The notes: generated by a model from the sequence alone, not told the origin. A DNA stretch of 64,000 nt from Clostridium nigeriense (GCF_900086595.1 NZ_LT575472.1:1378542-1442541); one strand, 5' to 3'; positions 27,971 to 37,453 are shown, counted from the first letter of the stretch. Made by a program: numbers and translations.

Positions 27971-28013
27971 AAAAAAGTACATCAATTATTAAAAGTAATT
28001 GGTGTACTTTTTT
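27971..28013 (+). terminator. Rho-independent terminator after the DAACS gene
   Basis: An 18-bp stem (27971-27988 with 27996-28013) with one G-U pair ends in a T run. It closes the transporter transcript. Confidence 0.88.
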
Positions 28014-28058
28014 TATTCTTAAAAAATATAGAATGTTAAATATCATTTAAAATATTTT

Positions 28059-28078
28059 TATGTAATAATTATTACATA
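28059..28078. promoter_or_regulatory. 20-base perfect palindrome, operator candidate
   Basis: TATGTAATAATTATTACATA is fully self-complementary and lies about 12 bases before the ribosome site of the DUF2207-type gene. An operator for a dimeric repressor is likely; there is no T run, so it is not a terminator. The cognate regulator is unknown. Confidence 0.45.
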
Positions 28079-28104
28079 GGGTATTTAATGAGGGGGATGT
28101 AAAT

Positions 28105-29775
28105 ATGAGAAAGTTTAAAAGGTTAATAAGGGTAATGTTGATGGGTTTGTTTATAATAAATTTTTTATCAACAACAATTAAAGTTAAAGCTGATGATGAG
28201 ATCTATTATAATGATAGTTATTATATAAAGAATGTAAATTTAAGTATAGAAGTAAATGATAAAAAACAATTTTTTATTACAGAAGTAATTGATGCATATT
28301 TTAATAAAGCAAGTGAAGGTATAAGAAGAGATATTAGATTATCTAATATGGATGATAAGTGGGAGATATCTGATGTATTGGTTGAAGGAGCTTCTGTTGA
28401 AATGGATTCATATGGAGGTAATATATGCTTAAGATTAGGAGATGCAAATGAATTAATAGAAGGAGATAAAAGATATGTAATTAAATATACTCTTAATTAT
28501 TATGATGATGAAGAAGAGGATGGAGATTATATAGATTTAGACTTGCTAGATTATTTAAATACAAAGGTGGAGAAATTTAAAGCTGAAATAAGGTATATTG
28601 ATGAGTGGAAGTATTCGGAGATGAGATTAATTAATAGATCATATGAGAATATAAAAAATAATTTAGCTCGATATTATGTAAAAGATAATAAAATTATTAT
28701 AGAATCAACAAATGTTAATAGTATTATATTACAAGGAAAATTAAGTAATGGAACCTTTAAAAATGCCCCACTTAGAAAATATCCTTATTTTGTGAATAAT
28801 GATAGTATAAATATTAATATTACTAAATCTAAAGATTATATAATTGAAAGAAATTTTGAGATAAATGTTTCTGGAGATAGTTTCTACCCTTACGATGATT
28901 ATATAACTCTCTGGAAAGGTAATTTTGAAGATATAATAAGTGATGTTAATATAAGTAATAGTGAAGTAGAAATTGTAGATGATATATATATGAAAATTCC
29001 TAAAACTCCTGGTAATTATAAATTTACTGTAACTTACAAAGTAAGGCCAGATATAAAGAAAGATTCCAAATTTATATTAAAAGGTATAAGTAATTATTAC
29101 TGTGTAAAGAATTTAACAGTTAATATAAGTTCTGAAGTACCTATATTAGATAATATTATAACTTTTGGTAGAGAATCTAATCCAAATGATACAGAAAAAT
29201 ACTTTTTAAAAAGTAGTAGTAATTTTCTTCAATTTAAAAATTTTAAAAAAATTGCTCCATCAGATGAAGTTTCTATTATATTAAATAATGACAATACCTT
29301 ATTTTCAAGAGAAGATAGAGAAGCCGAAAAAGATATTATAAAAATATCAATTTTTACTGGAATAATATCTTGTGCATTATTTTTCATATTAAAGAAAAAA
29401 GGATATTTATTTTCATGGTTTTTATCAATATTAATGCTAATTTTATCATATATTCCAATTCTAAAACTTCATATGGAAATATATAAATTTAGTACTTTTA
29501 TAAAAGTTGAAAGTTTGTCACTCAATCAAGCATATGTTCCAATTATACTTATGGCATATGTTTTTATATACTTTGGATATAAATCTATTATTAATAATAA
29601 GATTACATTTAAAACTGTAAAAAATATTATAATAGCATATGGTATTTTTATAGGATTTATGTTGATTGAAATAAATAAATTTAGAGTAAATATATTATTT
29701 TCTACATTTATAACTATAGTTTTATCTACAATAATATCACTTTCTTTAGCTGTATTTATACTCAAAATGGATTAA
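28105..29775 (+). CDS. DUF2207-type predicted membrane protein
   Basis: The 556-residue protein starts with a signal peptide (basic start, hydrophobic 10-25, then VKADDEIYY). A large extracellular region of about 400 residues follows; its opening, with VNLSIEVNDKKQFFITEVID, resembles DUF2207 proteins. About five membrane helices follow from residue 410. DUF2207 proteins often end in a glycine-rich tail after the helices; this one stops right after the last helix. Function is unknown for the family. A GAGGGGG site and an operator-like palindrome lie upstream. Confidence 0.7.
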   Translation: MRKFKRLIRVMLMGLFIINFLSTTIKVKADDEIYYNDSYYIKNVNLSIEVNDKKQFFITEVIDAYFNKASEGIRRDIRLSNMDDKWEISDVLVEGASVEMDSYGGNICLRLGDANELIEGDKRYVIKYTLNYYDDEEEDGDYIDLDLLDYLNTKVEKFKAEIRYIDEWKYSEMRLINRSYENIKNNLARYYVKDNKIIIESTNVNSIILQGKLSNGTFKNAPLRKYPYFVNNDSININITKSKDYIIERNFEINVSGDSFYPYDDYITLWKGNFEDIISDVNISNSEVEIVDDIYMKIPKTPGNYKFTVTYKVRPDIKKDSKFILKGISNYYCVKNLTVNISSEVPILDNIITFGRESNPNDTEKYFLKSSSNFLQFKNFKKIAPSDEVSIILNNDNTLFSREDREAEKDIIKISIFTGIISCALFFILKKKGYLFSWFLSILMLILSYIPILKLHMEIYKFSTFIKVESLSLNQAYVPIILMAYVFIYFGYKSIINNKITFKTVKNIIIAYGIFIGFMLIEINKFRVNILFSTFITIVLSTIISLSLAVFILKMD

Positions 29776-29814
29776 TACTATAGTTTTTAATAAAATAGAA
29801 ATACATCAAGAAAC

Positions 29815-29857
29815 TTGTATCGATACAATTGACTGAAACTTTATAAGGTTGTAAACT
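29815..29857 (+). promoter_or_regulatory. Promoter with palindromic operator upstream of the ECF gene
   Basis: The 14-base palindrome TTGTATCGATACAA (29815-29828) is followed at once by a promoter with TTGACT (29829-29834), a 17-base spacer and TAAACT (29852-29857). The operator abuts the -35 element, so a bound protein could block or aid polymerase. Vitamin-transport genes of this type are often controlled this way. The regulator is not identified. Confidence 0.5.
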
Positions 29858-29890
29858 TATAGTAAGTTTTACCAGAAGGGGGCAATTGTT

Positions 29891-30481
29891 TTGAATAAAC
29901 AAACAAGATTAAAAAAAATAAGTCAAACAGCATTATTAGCAGCATTATGCTTCGTATCATTTACCTATTTACAAATTAAAATACCTGTACCTGGAGGTGA
30001 TGCAACTTCACTTCATATTGGAAATACATTTTGTGTTTTAGCTGCATTGTTACTTGGGGGATGGTATGGAGGATTAGCAGGAGCAATAGGTATGACTATT
30101 GCAGATATAATAGATCCTGTATATATAATGGTAGCGCCTAAAACTTTTATTTTAAAATTATGTATTGGATTAATTACTGGATTAATTGCACATAAAATTG
30201 CTAATATCAGTGAAAGTAATGATAAAAAATATATTTTAAAGTGGAGTATAATTGCATCTATTGGAGGATTAGCTTTTAATGTAATTGCAGATCCTATAGT
30301 TGGTTTTTTCTATAAACAATTTATATTGGGACAACCTCAAGATGCAGCTGCTATTTTAGCTAAATTAAGTGCGGTTACTACCTTTATTAATGCAGTAGTT
30401 TCTACAATATTAGTAGTAGTAATATATAATGCAATAAGACCAATATTGAAGAAGTCAGGATTATTATTAAAAGTAGAATAA
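29891..30481 (+). CDS. ECF transporter substrate-binding (S) component
   Basis: This 196-residue protein has about six helices and resembles the ECF S-component family (GGDATSLHIGNTFCVLAALL and GGWYGGLAGAIGMTIADI). S components bind a vitamin or metal in the membrane and associate with a shared EcfA/A'/T energising module, which is not encoded in this window. The start is TTG with AAGGGGG 8 bases upstream. The substrate cannot be assigned from sequence; biotin, thiamine, riboflavin, folate, pantothenate and pyridoxine carriers are all short proteins of this kind. It is a single-gene unit with its own promoter and terminator. Confidence 0.85.
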   Translation: MNKQTRLKKISQTALLAALCFVSFTYLQIKIPVPGGDATSLHIGNTFCVLAALLLGGWYGGLAGAIGMTIADIIDPVYIMVAPKTFILKLCIGLITGLIAHKIANISESNDKKYILKWSIIASIGGLAFNVIADPIVGFFYKQFILGQPQDAAAILAKLSAVTTFINAVVSTILVVVIYNAIRPILKKSGLLLKVE

Positions 30482-30495
30482 AATATTAAACTATT

Positions 30496-30537
30496 TTAAA
30501 TAAGGGGAGTTGTTTTTATGCAACTCCCCTTATTTAA
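30496..30537. terminator. Long hairpin after the ECF gene
   Basis: A 17-bp stem (30496-30512 with 30521-30537) with a GC-rich core and 8-base loop lies 15 bases after the stop. The T tract is short, but the stem is strong. The remaining 188 bases up to the next gene show no clear element apart from the AAGGAG ribosome site. Confidence 0.75.
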
Positions 30538-30725
30538 GTAGCTTATATTATTAAATTAATATAACTTTAATAGAAAGCATTTTTGATTAGCTAATTTTAT
30601 GTCAAAATAACGAAAAAAATGGATAATCATAGAATATTATGGCTAAATTTGCTAAAGTTTACTTAGCTAGGAACGAAATAGTTATAGGGAGCATTATAAA
30701 ATTATAAAAAAGGAGATATGTAATA

Positions 30726-32168
30726 ATGAAGAAAGCATTGACAAAAATTTGCATGGCATTATTAGCAAGTACATTATTAATTACAAATGTTTCACCTAGT
30801 AATGCCTATGCAAAGAACAAAGATGAAGAAGCTACTGACATAACTGTAAGCAATGAAGAAGTAGCAAAAATTGCACAAGAAGCATACATCTATGGTGTTG
30901 CACTTGTAGAAATGGAAAGATCAAAAAATCAAATGACACATCCTCAATACGAAGGAGATACAGAATGGGCTCCACTAGGAGAATTCTATCATGTTCGTAA
31001 TTTTGCGGATCCATCAACTACTAGATTAAGAGCACCAAATATAGATGTTTTATATTCAGGAGCTTGGGTAAACTTAAAGGATCAACCTGTAGTAGTTTAC
31101 GTTCCAGATATGGGAGATAGATACTATTCAATTCAAGTAAATGATATGTATAGTAATATTTCAGGGTATATAGGAACTAGAGCTACTGGAAATAAAGAAG
31201 GTGTCTATGCAATAGTTGGACCTGAATGGGATGAAGAAGTTGGAGTTGATGTAGATGGAGTTATAAAGGTTAACACAAACTACACATGGTTATTCCCAAG
31301 AACTTTTGCAAAAGACGCACAAGATTTAGAAGTTGTACATGCTCTACAAGACAAATATAGAATAGCACCATTAGATAAGTATGAAAGTCAAGGTATCAAA
31401 GCCTTTAAGAAGACATATCCACAAAAGGATAGAGGAATGCAATTAGAAGAAGATCCATATGGAAAAATAGAATACTTTGAAGTATTAAATGACATTTTAA
31501 AGGATATTGGAATGCCAGAATCAGAATCAGCTTTAATGGATAGATTTGATTCAATAGGAGTTGGTCCTAATTCAGAATTCAACGTATCTACACTTTCACC
31601 AGAATTAAAAACAATATTTACTAATGTTGCTGTGCAAACAGAACAATTAATAACATACATTTTAAATGGACCAAGAGAAACTGTTAATGGATGGGGTGGA
31701 TCTAAGGATGTAGGTTTATTTGGAACTAACTACTTCTTACGTACTTTATGTGCAAGAGGAGGAATTGGTGGAAATACAGCTGAAGAAGCATATTATCCAA
31801 CTTCATATTTTGATGGAAATAATGAAAGATATAATGGTTCAAATAATTATACTTTAACATTCCCAGCTGGAAGTATTCCACCAGTTAAAGCTTTCTGGTC
31901 ATTAACTATATATGATTCAGAAACTCAATGTTTAGTAGATAATCCAATTAATAAATATGCAATTAGAGATGTTGATACTGATCTTAAATACAATGAAGAT
32001 GGTTCATTAACTCTATATATACAAAGTGAAGCACCAGTAGGTTTTGAAGGTAACTGGTTACCATCACCTAAGGGTAAGGATTTCCATCTTATTTTTAGAG
32101 CTTATATGCCAGGGCAAGAATGGTTTACAGGAAATTACTCATTACCTGGAGTACAAAAGGTAAATTAA
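30726..32168 (+). CDS. Secreted DUF1254/DUF1214 protein
   Basis: This 480-residue protein has a signal peptide with probable cleavage after NAYA near residue 29. The N-terminal part (about 45-190, with IAQEAYIYGVALVEME and the conserved NIDVLYSGAWVNL) is DUF1254. The C-terminal part (about 355-480, with SLTIYD and a GNYSLPG end) is DUF1214. These paired domains are widespread but their biochemical function is not settled. The protein is predicted to be outside the cell. It stands alone, with a strong ribosome site and its own terminator. Codon use is typical of well-expressed clostridial genes. Confidence 0.88.
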   Translation: MKKALTKICMALLASTLLITNVSPSNAYAKNKDEEATDITVSNEEVAKIAQEAYIYGVALVEMERSKNQMTHPQYEGDTEWAPLGEFYHVRNFADPSTTRLRAPNIDVLYSGAWVNLKDQPVVVYVPDMGDRYYSIQVNDMYSNISGYIGTRATGNKEGVYAIVGPEWDEEVGVDVDGVIKVNTNYTWLFPRTFAKDAQDLEVVHALQDKYRIAPLDKYESQGIKAFKKTYPQKDRGMQLEEDPYGKIEYFEVLNDILKDIGMPESESALMDRFDSIGVGPNSEFNVSTLSPELKTIFTNVAVQTEQLITYILNGPRETVNGWGGSKDVGLFGTNYFLRTLCARGGIGGNTAEEAYYPTSYFDGNNERYNGSNNYTLTFPAGSIPPVKAFWSLTIYDSETQCLVDNPINKYAIRDVDTDLKYNEDGSLTLYIQSEAPVGFEGNWLPSPKGKDFHLIFRAYMPGQEWFTGNYSLPGVQKVN

Positions 32169-32173
32169 TTAAA

Positions 32174-32207
32174 AAACTTCTATGGCTTTTTAGCTATAGA
32201 GGTTTTT
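32174..32207 (+). terminator. Rho-independent terminator after DUF1254 gene
   Basis: A 14-bp stem with G-U pairs (32174-32187 with 32192-32205) and a TTTT loop ends in a short T run. Confidence 0.8.
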
Positions 32208-32276
32208 AACTATATCTAGATAAAGTTTATTTTAAGTGTAAATAAAAAATAAAGGAAATAATAATAAGGTGAAAAT

Positions 32277-33755
32277 ATGTCAAAGGGATATTCAATTAAT
32301 AATAAGCTAATATTCAATTTAGCAGCTTCATTAATGGTATTTACTGCAATTGTTATAATATTACAGCATCCAAGCAATATAATTAAAATTATAGTTGGAT
32401 TGGGATCTTTAATTGCTATAGCATTTGTTGGAGTAGCTGTTTATAAAGAAAGAATGGAAAAATCATCAAAGTATGTTTTAACAATTATATATGCAATAAT
32501 ATCATTTTTCTTCTTAGCTTGTAATCCTAATGTAGAGTTTGCGGTAGTAATCAATGTATTTGCAGGAGTTGGGATACTTACTTTATATAATGATTATAAA
32601 GTAACTTTGTTGAATATGATTTTAGGTGTTATTATAATTATTTTTGGTAGTATATATTACAAGGATACGGCATTTAGGCTATCAAATTCAAATATAGTAT
32701 CAACTATAACCATATATTACATATTAATGTGTACCTTTTTAATATTGTCTAATAAAATAAGTACTAAACTTAGATTGGAAGCTGAAATTGCAGCTAAAGA
32801 TGCTGAAGAAAAAAATAAAAAAATTGAAATACTATTATCCAAAATAGAAAATAGTACAGAAGTAATTAATAACATCAGTTCTACAGTTAAAAATAGTATA
32901 GAAGATATAGAAGAAACATCTCAATATGTTACTAACTCAGTGGCTGTTTTTACAGAGAGAATAATAGATGAAACTGAAAATATTAGAAATACAAATAAAT
33001 CAATAGAAGAAATAGATATTAATATTAAAGAAGCTTTAAGAGATTCAAAAGAAATGATTTCGTATTCTAGTAATACAAAAGATGCCATAGATAATGGAAT
33101 AAATAAAGTTAGTATACTATTTAAAAGTATGGATGATGTGAAAAATGTAGTGAACAATACTAAAGATGTAATGGATGAATTAAATAAACAAATGACTAAC
33201 GTTCATTCAATAGTACAAACAATAGAAAATATTTCTGAACAAACAAATTTATTATCCTTAAATGCAGCTATTGAATCTGCTAGAGCTGGCGAGCATGGCA
33301 GAGGTTTTAGTGTTGTAGCTAATAATATTAGATCACTTGCAACTCAATCAAAAGAGGCTACTAAAAATATTTCAAATATTATCGTTAAATTATACTCTAT
33401 GATAAGTTTAGTGAATACTAATGTAGAGCAAGGAAAACAAAGTGTACTAGAAAGCGAAGGTTCTAGAAAAGCAGTCGAGGAAATATTAGTAGAAATGAAA
33501 AGCACTATAAATAGAACTATTGACAAAATAAGTTTGGTTCAAGGTAGAATAAGTGAGCTAAATGGACTTTCTAGAATGATTAACGAAAATATGAATGAAA
33601 TTACTGATTCAACAAATAATAACTCTGCTCTTATTCAAGAAATTATGGCTAAAATAGAAGAAGAAACTGCTTCAATAAATGAAGTAAGTAGAGATGCAAA
33701 TGAACTAGATGATTTAACTATAACTTTATCAGAAATATTAAATAATATAAATTAG
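32277..33755 (+). CDS. Methyl-accepting chemotaxis protein with multi-helix membrane sensor
   Basis: This 492-residue chemoreceptor has about six hydrophobic helices in residues 15-160 in place of a periplasmic-type ligand domain. A long coiled-coil signalling domain follows (about 170-492). The conserved hairpin tip, which binds CheW and CheA, is seen in [21 protein letters not shown] with [12 protein letters not shown] after it. Membrane-embedded sensors of this kind may detect membrane state, small hydrophobic ligands or energy state. There is no adjacent chemotaxis gene. The start is preceded by AAGGTGA. Confidence 0.9.
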   Translation: MSKGYSINNKLIFNLAASLMVFTAIVIILQHPSNIIKIIVGLGSLIAIAFVGVAVYKERMEKSSKYVLTIIYAIISFFFLACNPNVEFAVVINVFAGVGILTLYNDYKVTLLNMILGVIIIIFGSIYYKDTAFRLSNSNIVSTITIYYILMCTFLILSNKISTKLRLEAEIAAKDAEEKNKKIEILLSKIENSTEVINNISSTVKNSIEDIEETSQYVTNSVAVFTERIIDETENIRNTNKSIEEIDINIKEALRDSKEMISYSSNTKDAIDNGINKVSILFKSMDDVKNVVNNTKDVMDELNKQMTNVHSIVQTIENISEQTNLLSLNAAIESARAGEHGRGFSVVANNIRSLATQSKEATKNISNIIVKLYSMISLVNTNVEQGKQSVLESEGSRKAVEEILVEMKSTINRTIDKISLVQGRISELNGLSRMINENMNEITDSTNNNSALIQEIMAKIEEETASINEVSRDANELDDLTITLSEILNNIN

Positions 33756-33775
33756 TTAATATATACTTTATATTT

Positions 33776-33803
33776 AAAACTGTACAATTTTGTACAGTTT
33801 TTT
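33776..33803 (+). terminator. Rho-independent terminator after the chemoreceptor
   Basis: An 11-bp stem centred on ACTGTACA and TGTACAGT ends in six T. A nearly identical core is used in the terminator at 42385. Confidence 0.85.
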
Positions 33804-33884
33804 GCTTCTGTATTAAATAATATGTAGATAAGAAAAATTAATGCTGATATAATATTTCTAGATTAAATACAAAGGAGTTATTAA

Positions 33885-34844
33885 ATGAAGTATTATTTAG
33901 CACCAATGGAAGGAATTACAGGGCATGTATATAGAAATGCTCATAAGAAATTTTTTAATAACATAGATAAATACTTTACACCTTTTATTGTTCCAACTAG
34001 TAGTAAAAGTTTTAAAACTAAAGAACTAAGAGATGTTTTACCTGAAAATAATATTGATATGAATATAGTACCTCAAATACTCACTAATGATGCAGAAGGA
34101 TTTATTTATACTGCAACAAAGTTACAACAATTAGGATATAATGAAATAAATTTGAATTTAGGATGTCCTTCTGGTACAGTTGTATCAAAGGGCAGAGGTT
34201 CAGGATTTTTAGCTAAAAAAGAAGAACTAGACATTTTTTTAGATAATATATTTAAAAAAGATGATATAGAAATATCTATAAAAACTAGAATAGGAAAAGA
34301 CAATCCAGATGAATTTTATGATTTAATAAAAATTTATAATAAATATCCAATAAAGGAACTAATAATTCATCCTAGAACTCAAAAAGATTTTTATGGAAAC
34401 AAACCTAATTTAGAAGTTTTCAAAGCTGCAATAGAACTAAGTGTTCATCCAATATGCTATAATGGAGACATTTTTACAGTTAATGATTTTAATATGATAA
34501 TGGAAGCTTTTCCAAACTTAGACAAGTTAATGCTAGGAAGAGGAATATTAGCTAATCCAGGATTAATTAATGAAATAAATAATGCTATAGTACTAGATAA
34601 GAAGTTACTAAAGGAATTTCATGATGAAATTTTATTTAATCATGTACAAGTCTTTAAGGATGAAAATATTGCTTTATATAGAATGAAGGAATTATGGGGA
34701 TACATGATATATATTTTCTCAAATAATAAGAAGCATTCTAAAAAAATTAAAAAATCACAAAAATTAACTGATTATAATGAAGCTATACAAAATTTATTTA
34801 ATGAAGAGGAAATCATTAAAGGAGCAGGTTTATTTAGTAATTAA
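33885..34844 (+). CDS. tRNA-dihydrouridine synthase
   Basis: This 319-residue flavoprotein reduces uridines in the tRNA D-loop with NADPH. It begins with the family motif YYLAPMEGITG. The catalytic cysteine is C94 in NLGCPSGTVVSKGRGSGFL. FMN-phosphate binding is indicated by CYNGDIFTVND and LGRGILANPGL. The size and single-domain plus helical C-terminus fit the bacterial Dus family; the exact position modified cannot be told. It is a single-gene unit with an AAAGGAG site and a hairpin terminator. Confidence 0.93.
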   Translation: MKYYLAPMEGITGHVYRNAHKKFFNNIDKYFTPFIVPTSSKSFKTKELRDVLPENNIDMNIVPQILTNDAEGFIYTATKLQQLGYNEINLNLGCPSGTVVSKGRGSGFLAKKEELDIFLDNIFKKDDIEISIKTRIGKDNPDEFYDLIKIYNKYPIKELIIHPRTQKDFYGNKPNLEVFKAAIELSVHPICYNGDIFTVNDFNMIMEAFPNLDKLMLGRGILANPGLINEINNAIVLDKKLLKEFHDEILFNHVQVFKDENIALYRMKELWGYMIYIFSNNKKHSKKIKKSQKLTDYNEAIQNLFNEEEIIKGAGLFSN

Positions 34845-34863
34845 GAGTAATATAATAATTTAA

Positions 34864-34904
34864 AATGACTATAATTAGCGTAACGCTTTTTATAGTCGTT
34901 TTTT
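34864..34904 (+). terminator. Rho-independent terminator after the Dus gene
   Basis: A long stem (34864-34880 with 34884-34900), with one two-base mismatch and one G-U pair, runs into six T. Confidence 0.82.
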
Positions 34905-34991
34905 ATTTATATCTTAGAATAAAAAATTAATGGCTTAAATATAATAGCATATAAATAGCAGAGTTATTTTTATAAGGGTGAAGGAGATAGT

Positions 34992-36089
34992 ATGAGACAT
35001 TTAAACAGTATTAGTAAAGATAAATTTTTAAAAGAGCCTATGAATTTTAATAAATATACTAATAAAGATTTATTAAAATATGCAGTAGGCTCTAATTTGT
35101 ATATGAATGCACTGATGGATATATTAAAGAAAATAGATAAACTAAAAAATATAGGGACAATTACAATTTGCTTTGAAGATTCATTAAGAGAAATAGACAT
35201 TGAGGCAGGAGAAGATAATGTAATAGCATCATTAAATAAACTTTATAAGAGGATATTAATTGGAAAATCAAATATGGACAAACTTCCTTTAATTTTTATT
35301 AGGGTAAGAAACATAACTCAGTTTATTAATTTTTCATATAAATTATCTAAAGAAAATTTAGAGTTAATTACAGGTTTTATATTTCCTAAATTTAATAGTA
35401 ATAATGGCTTAAATTATTTAGAACATTTAGTAGATATAGAAAAAGAGTTTAGCGAAAAAGTATATGGGATGCCAATACTTGAAAGTGAAGAAGTTTTATA
35501 TAAAGAAAATAGGATTAAAGAAATATTAAAGTTAAAAACTTTAATAGATGAATATAAAGGCTCAATATTAAATATTAGGGTGGGAGGAACTGACTTCTCT
35601 TCTAAGTTTGGATTAAGAAGAAGTAGGGGCAGGAGCATATATGATATAGGGGTTATAAGTAATTGTCTTTCTGATATAGTAAATATATTTGGAAGGTGTA
35701 ACGAAGAATATATAATTTCAGCCCCAGTATGGGAATACTTTTCAAATGATATTAATTCAAAGGAAGTTAAAGGCTTAATTAAAGAAATTGAAATGGATAA
35801 AGAAAATGGATTTTGTGGGAAAACAATAATTCATCCATCACAAGGAATATACGTAAACTCAATGTATTCAGTCAGTTACGAAGATTATATAGATGCCACT
35901 AATATCATAAGATTAAAAAAAGAAGGTGGAGTGTTTAAAGGGTACAAGAACAATAAGATGAATGAAGTTTCTCCACATTATAATTGGGCGAATAGAATCT
36001 GTAATATGGCAAAAGTATATGGTGTATTAAATGAAAATATTTCTTATTATGATTTATTTAGAGAGGTAGATTATAGAAGTGAAGATTAA
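34992..36089 (+). CDS. CitE-like C-C bond lyase of the Ter-associated pathway
   Basis: The 365-residue protein resembles the HpcH/HpaI-citrate lyase beta TIM-barrel family, in the divergent branch found in tellurite-resistance (Ter) gene neighbourhoods. Supporting stretches are ICFEDSLREIDIE (acidic metal site early in the barrel), FIRVRN, LNIRVGGTDFSSKFGLRR and GKTIIHPSQ near the end. The next gene starts with GTG inside its last codons and encodes a PRTase with a TRSP domain, the usual partner. From comparative work on Ter systems, these enzymes are predicted to make a nucleoside-like metabolite. No TerD-like, HAD or ATP-grasp gene of that pathway is in this window. Function is thus predicted, not shown. 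Confidence 0.75.
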   Translation: MRHLNSISKDKFLKEPMNFNKYTNKDLLKYAVGSNLYMNALMDILKKIDKLKNIGTITICFEDSLREIDIEAGEDNVIASLNKLYKRILIGKSNMDKLPLIFIRVRNITQFINFSYKLSKENLELITGFIFPKFNSNNGLNYLEHLVDIEKEFSEKVYGMPILESEEVLYKENRIKEILKLKTLIDEYKGSILNIRVGGTDFSSKFGLRRSRGRSIYDIGVISNCLSDIVNIFGRCNEEYIISAPVWEYFSNDINSKEVKGLIKEIEMDKENGFCGKTIIHPSQGIYVNSMYSVSYEDYIDATNIIRLKKEGGVFKGYKNNKMNEVSPHYNWANRICNMAKVYGVLNENISYYDLFREVDYRSED

Positions 36090-37269
36090 TATAAAGGAAA
36101 ATATTTATGGAATAGATATAAATAGGTTAGTTTTTACAGGGTATAGAGAAAATAATAGTAAGCGTAATTTTTTATTTATAAGTAAGGTCTTAGGTAAACA
36201 TTTAGAAGTAAGGCCAGATGTTTGTAAAGCTATTGGGGTAATATTAGCTTCTACTATCTTTGCTGGAAGTGAAGAAATTAAATCTCTAGTTAGTTATATA
36301 AATAATCCAGAAATCAATATTAATATAGAGAATGGTATTAATATAAATTATAGAAGTGATGAAAAAATAGCAGTCTTAGGATTTGCAGAAACAGCAACAG
36401 GACTTGGTATGGCAGTGGCTTCAACTATAGAGGGTTCTTATTATATAACAACAACAAGAGAGAACATTAAAAATATAAAATCCTTATTCAATTTTGAAGA
36501 GGAGCATTCTCATGCAACTACTCATAATTGCTTTCCAATAGAACCTTATAAATTAAAGAATGTAAATAGAATAATTTTAGTTGATGATGAAATAACAACT
36601 GGGAAATCTATGATAAATATAATAAGGGAACTAATAAGAACAACAGGAGTTAAAAATTACACTATTTTAAGTATTTTAGATTGGAGAAACTTTGAAAATA
36701 GAGAATTATATGAGGTGTTTAAAAAAGAAAAAGGTATAAATATAGAAGTAAAATCATTAATATCTGGAGAAATTGAAAATGAGAATAATAAAATTTATTA
36801 TGATACAAATTGTAAAATAACAAATGAAATTATTGATATCACTAATCTTAATATATTACAAAGATTTGGAGAATACTTTAAATTTACAGGACGGTTTGGG
36901 ATTACCTTTGAAGAGATTAAAGCATTGGAAGAAGATTGCCTTAAAATAGCAAATGAAATTCAGAAGTTAATAGAGGGAAATGAAAAAATATTAGTATTAG
37001 GTCATGGTGAAAATATTTATATTCCGTCAAGAATTGCAGCTTATATAAAAGGTGATGTTTATTTTAAAAGCACTACAAGAAGCTCCATTTATTGTAGTAA
37101 TGAAGAAAAATATTTACTTAATGAAAAAAGTAGTTTTTATCATAATGGAGTAAAGTATTATTTTTATAATAAATCTTATATAGAAAACAACTATGATAAA
37201 GTAGTATTAATTGTAGAAGATGACTTAAAGATAAAACTAACTAATAATTTAATTATAGTAAAACCATAG
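36079..37269 (+). CDS. Phosphoribosyltransferase with C-terminal TRSP domain
   Basis: The 396-residue protein starts at GTG and overlaps the lyase gene by 11 bases; GAGAGG lies 12 bases upstream. Residues 1-250 form an orotate-PRTase-like domain with the PRPP loop VDDEITTGKS starting at V168 and an earlier FAETATGLG loop. Residues from about 310 form the TRSP domain: LGHGENIYIPSRIAAYI and then TRSS at 333-336, in place of the TRSP that names the domain. This pair of domains occurs in Ter-associated operons beside the CitE-like lyase. A product built from PRPP and a base-like substrate is predicted. A strong terminator closes this two-gene operon. Confidence 0.82.
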   Translation: MKINIKENIYGIDINRLVFTGYRENNSKRNFLFISKVLGKHLEVRPDVCKAIGVILASTIFAGSEEIKSLVSYINNPEININIENGININYRSDEKIAVLGFAETATGLGMAVASTIEGSYYITTTRENIKNIKSLFNFEEEHSHATTHNCFPIEPYKLKNVNRIILVDDEITTGKSMINIIRELIRTTGVKNYTILSILDWRNFENRELYEVFKKEKGINIEVKSLISGEIENENNKIYYDTNCKITNEIIDITNLNILQRFGEYFKFTGRFGITFEEIKALEEDCLKIANEIQKLIEGNEKILVLGHGENIYIPSRIAAYIKGDVYFKSTTRSSIYCSNEEKYLLNEKSSFYHNGVKYYFYNKSYIENNYDKVVLIVEDDLKIKLTNNLIIVKP

Positions 37270-37279
37270 AAAATAAAGT

Positions 37280-37319
37280 ATGTAGTAAATTTTAAATTTT
37301 AAATTTACTACATTTTTTA
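37280..37319 (+). terminator. Rho-independent terminator after the PRTase/TRSP gene
   Basis: A perfect 13-bp stem (37280-37292 with 37301-37313), with an 8-base loop, is followed by TTTTT. It separates the lyase/PRTase pair from the efflux operon. Confidence 0.9.
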
Positions 37320-37351
37320 TTATTAATATAGAAAAATAATTTTTAAAAGAG

Positions 37352-37436
37352 TATAATACAATCTAAGGAAACTATATTTATAAAAATAGTTTCCTTAATT
37401 TTAAGATGTGGAAACTTAAAATAAAAAATAAGTTTC
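37352..37436 (+). promoter_or_regulatory. Promoter and double inverted repeat before the MFS/TetR operon
   Basis: TATAAT at 37352-37357 would start transcription near 37364. Two inverted repeats follow: a perfect 12-bp repeat (37364-37375 with 37386-37397) and an 8-bp repeat (37411-37418 with 37429-37436). All four arms share the core GAAACT or its complement. The repeats may be operators for the TetR protein. As RNA, the 3' arm of the first can also pair with the 5' arm of the second (AGTTTCC with GGAAACT), so a leader attenuator is an alternative. Confidence 0.55.
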
Positions 37437-37453
37437 TTTGGAAGGAGATTGCT

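Noticed and set aside
36079..37269. Orotate phosphoribosyltransferase of pyrimidine synthesis
   Set aside because: The protein is nearly twice the usual length, has a C-terminal TRSP-like domain and is coupled to a CitE-like lyase, which fits the Ter-associated family better.
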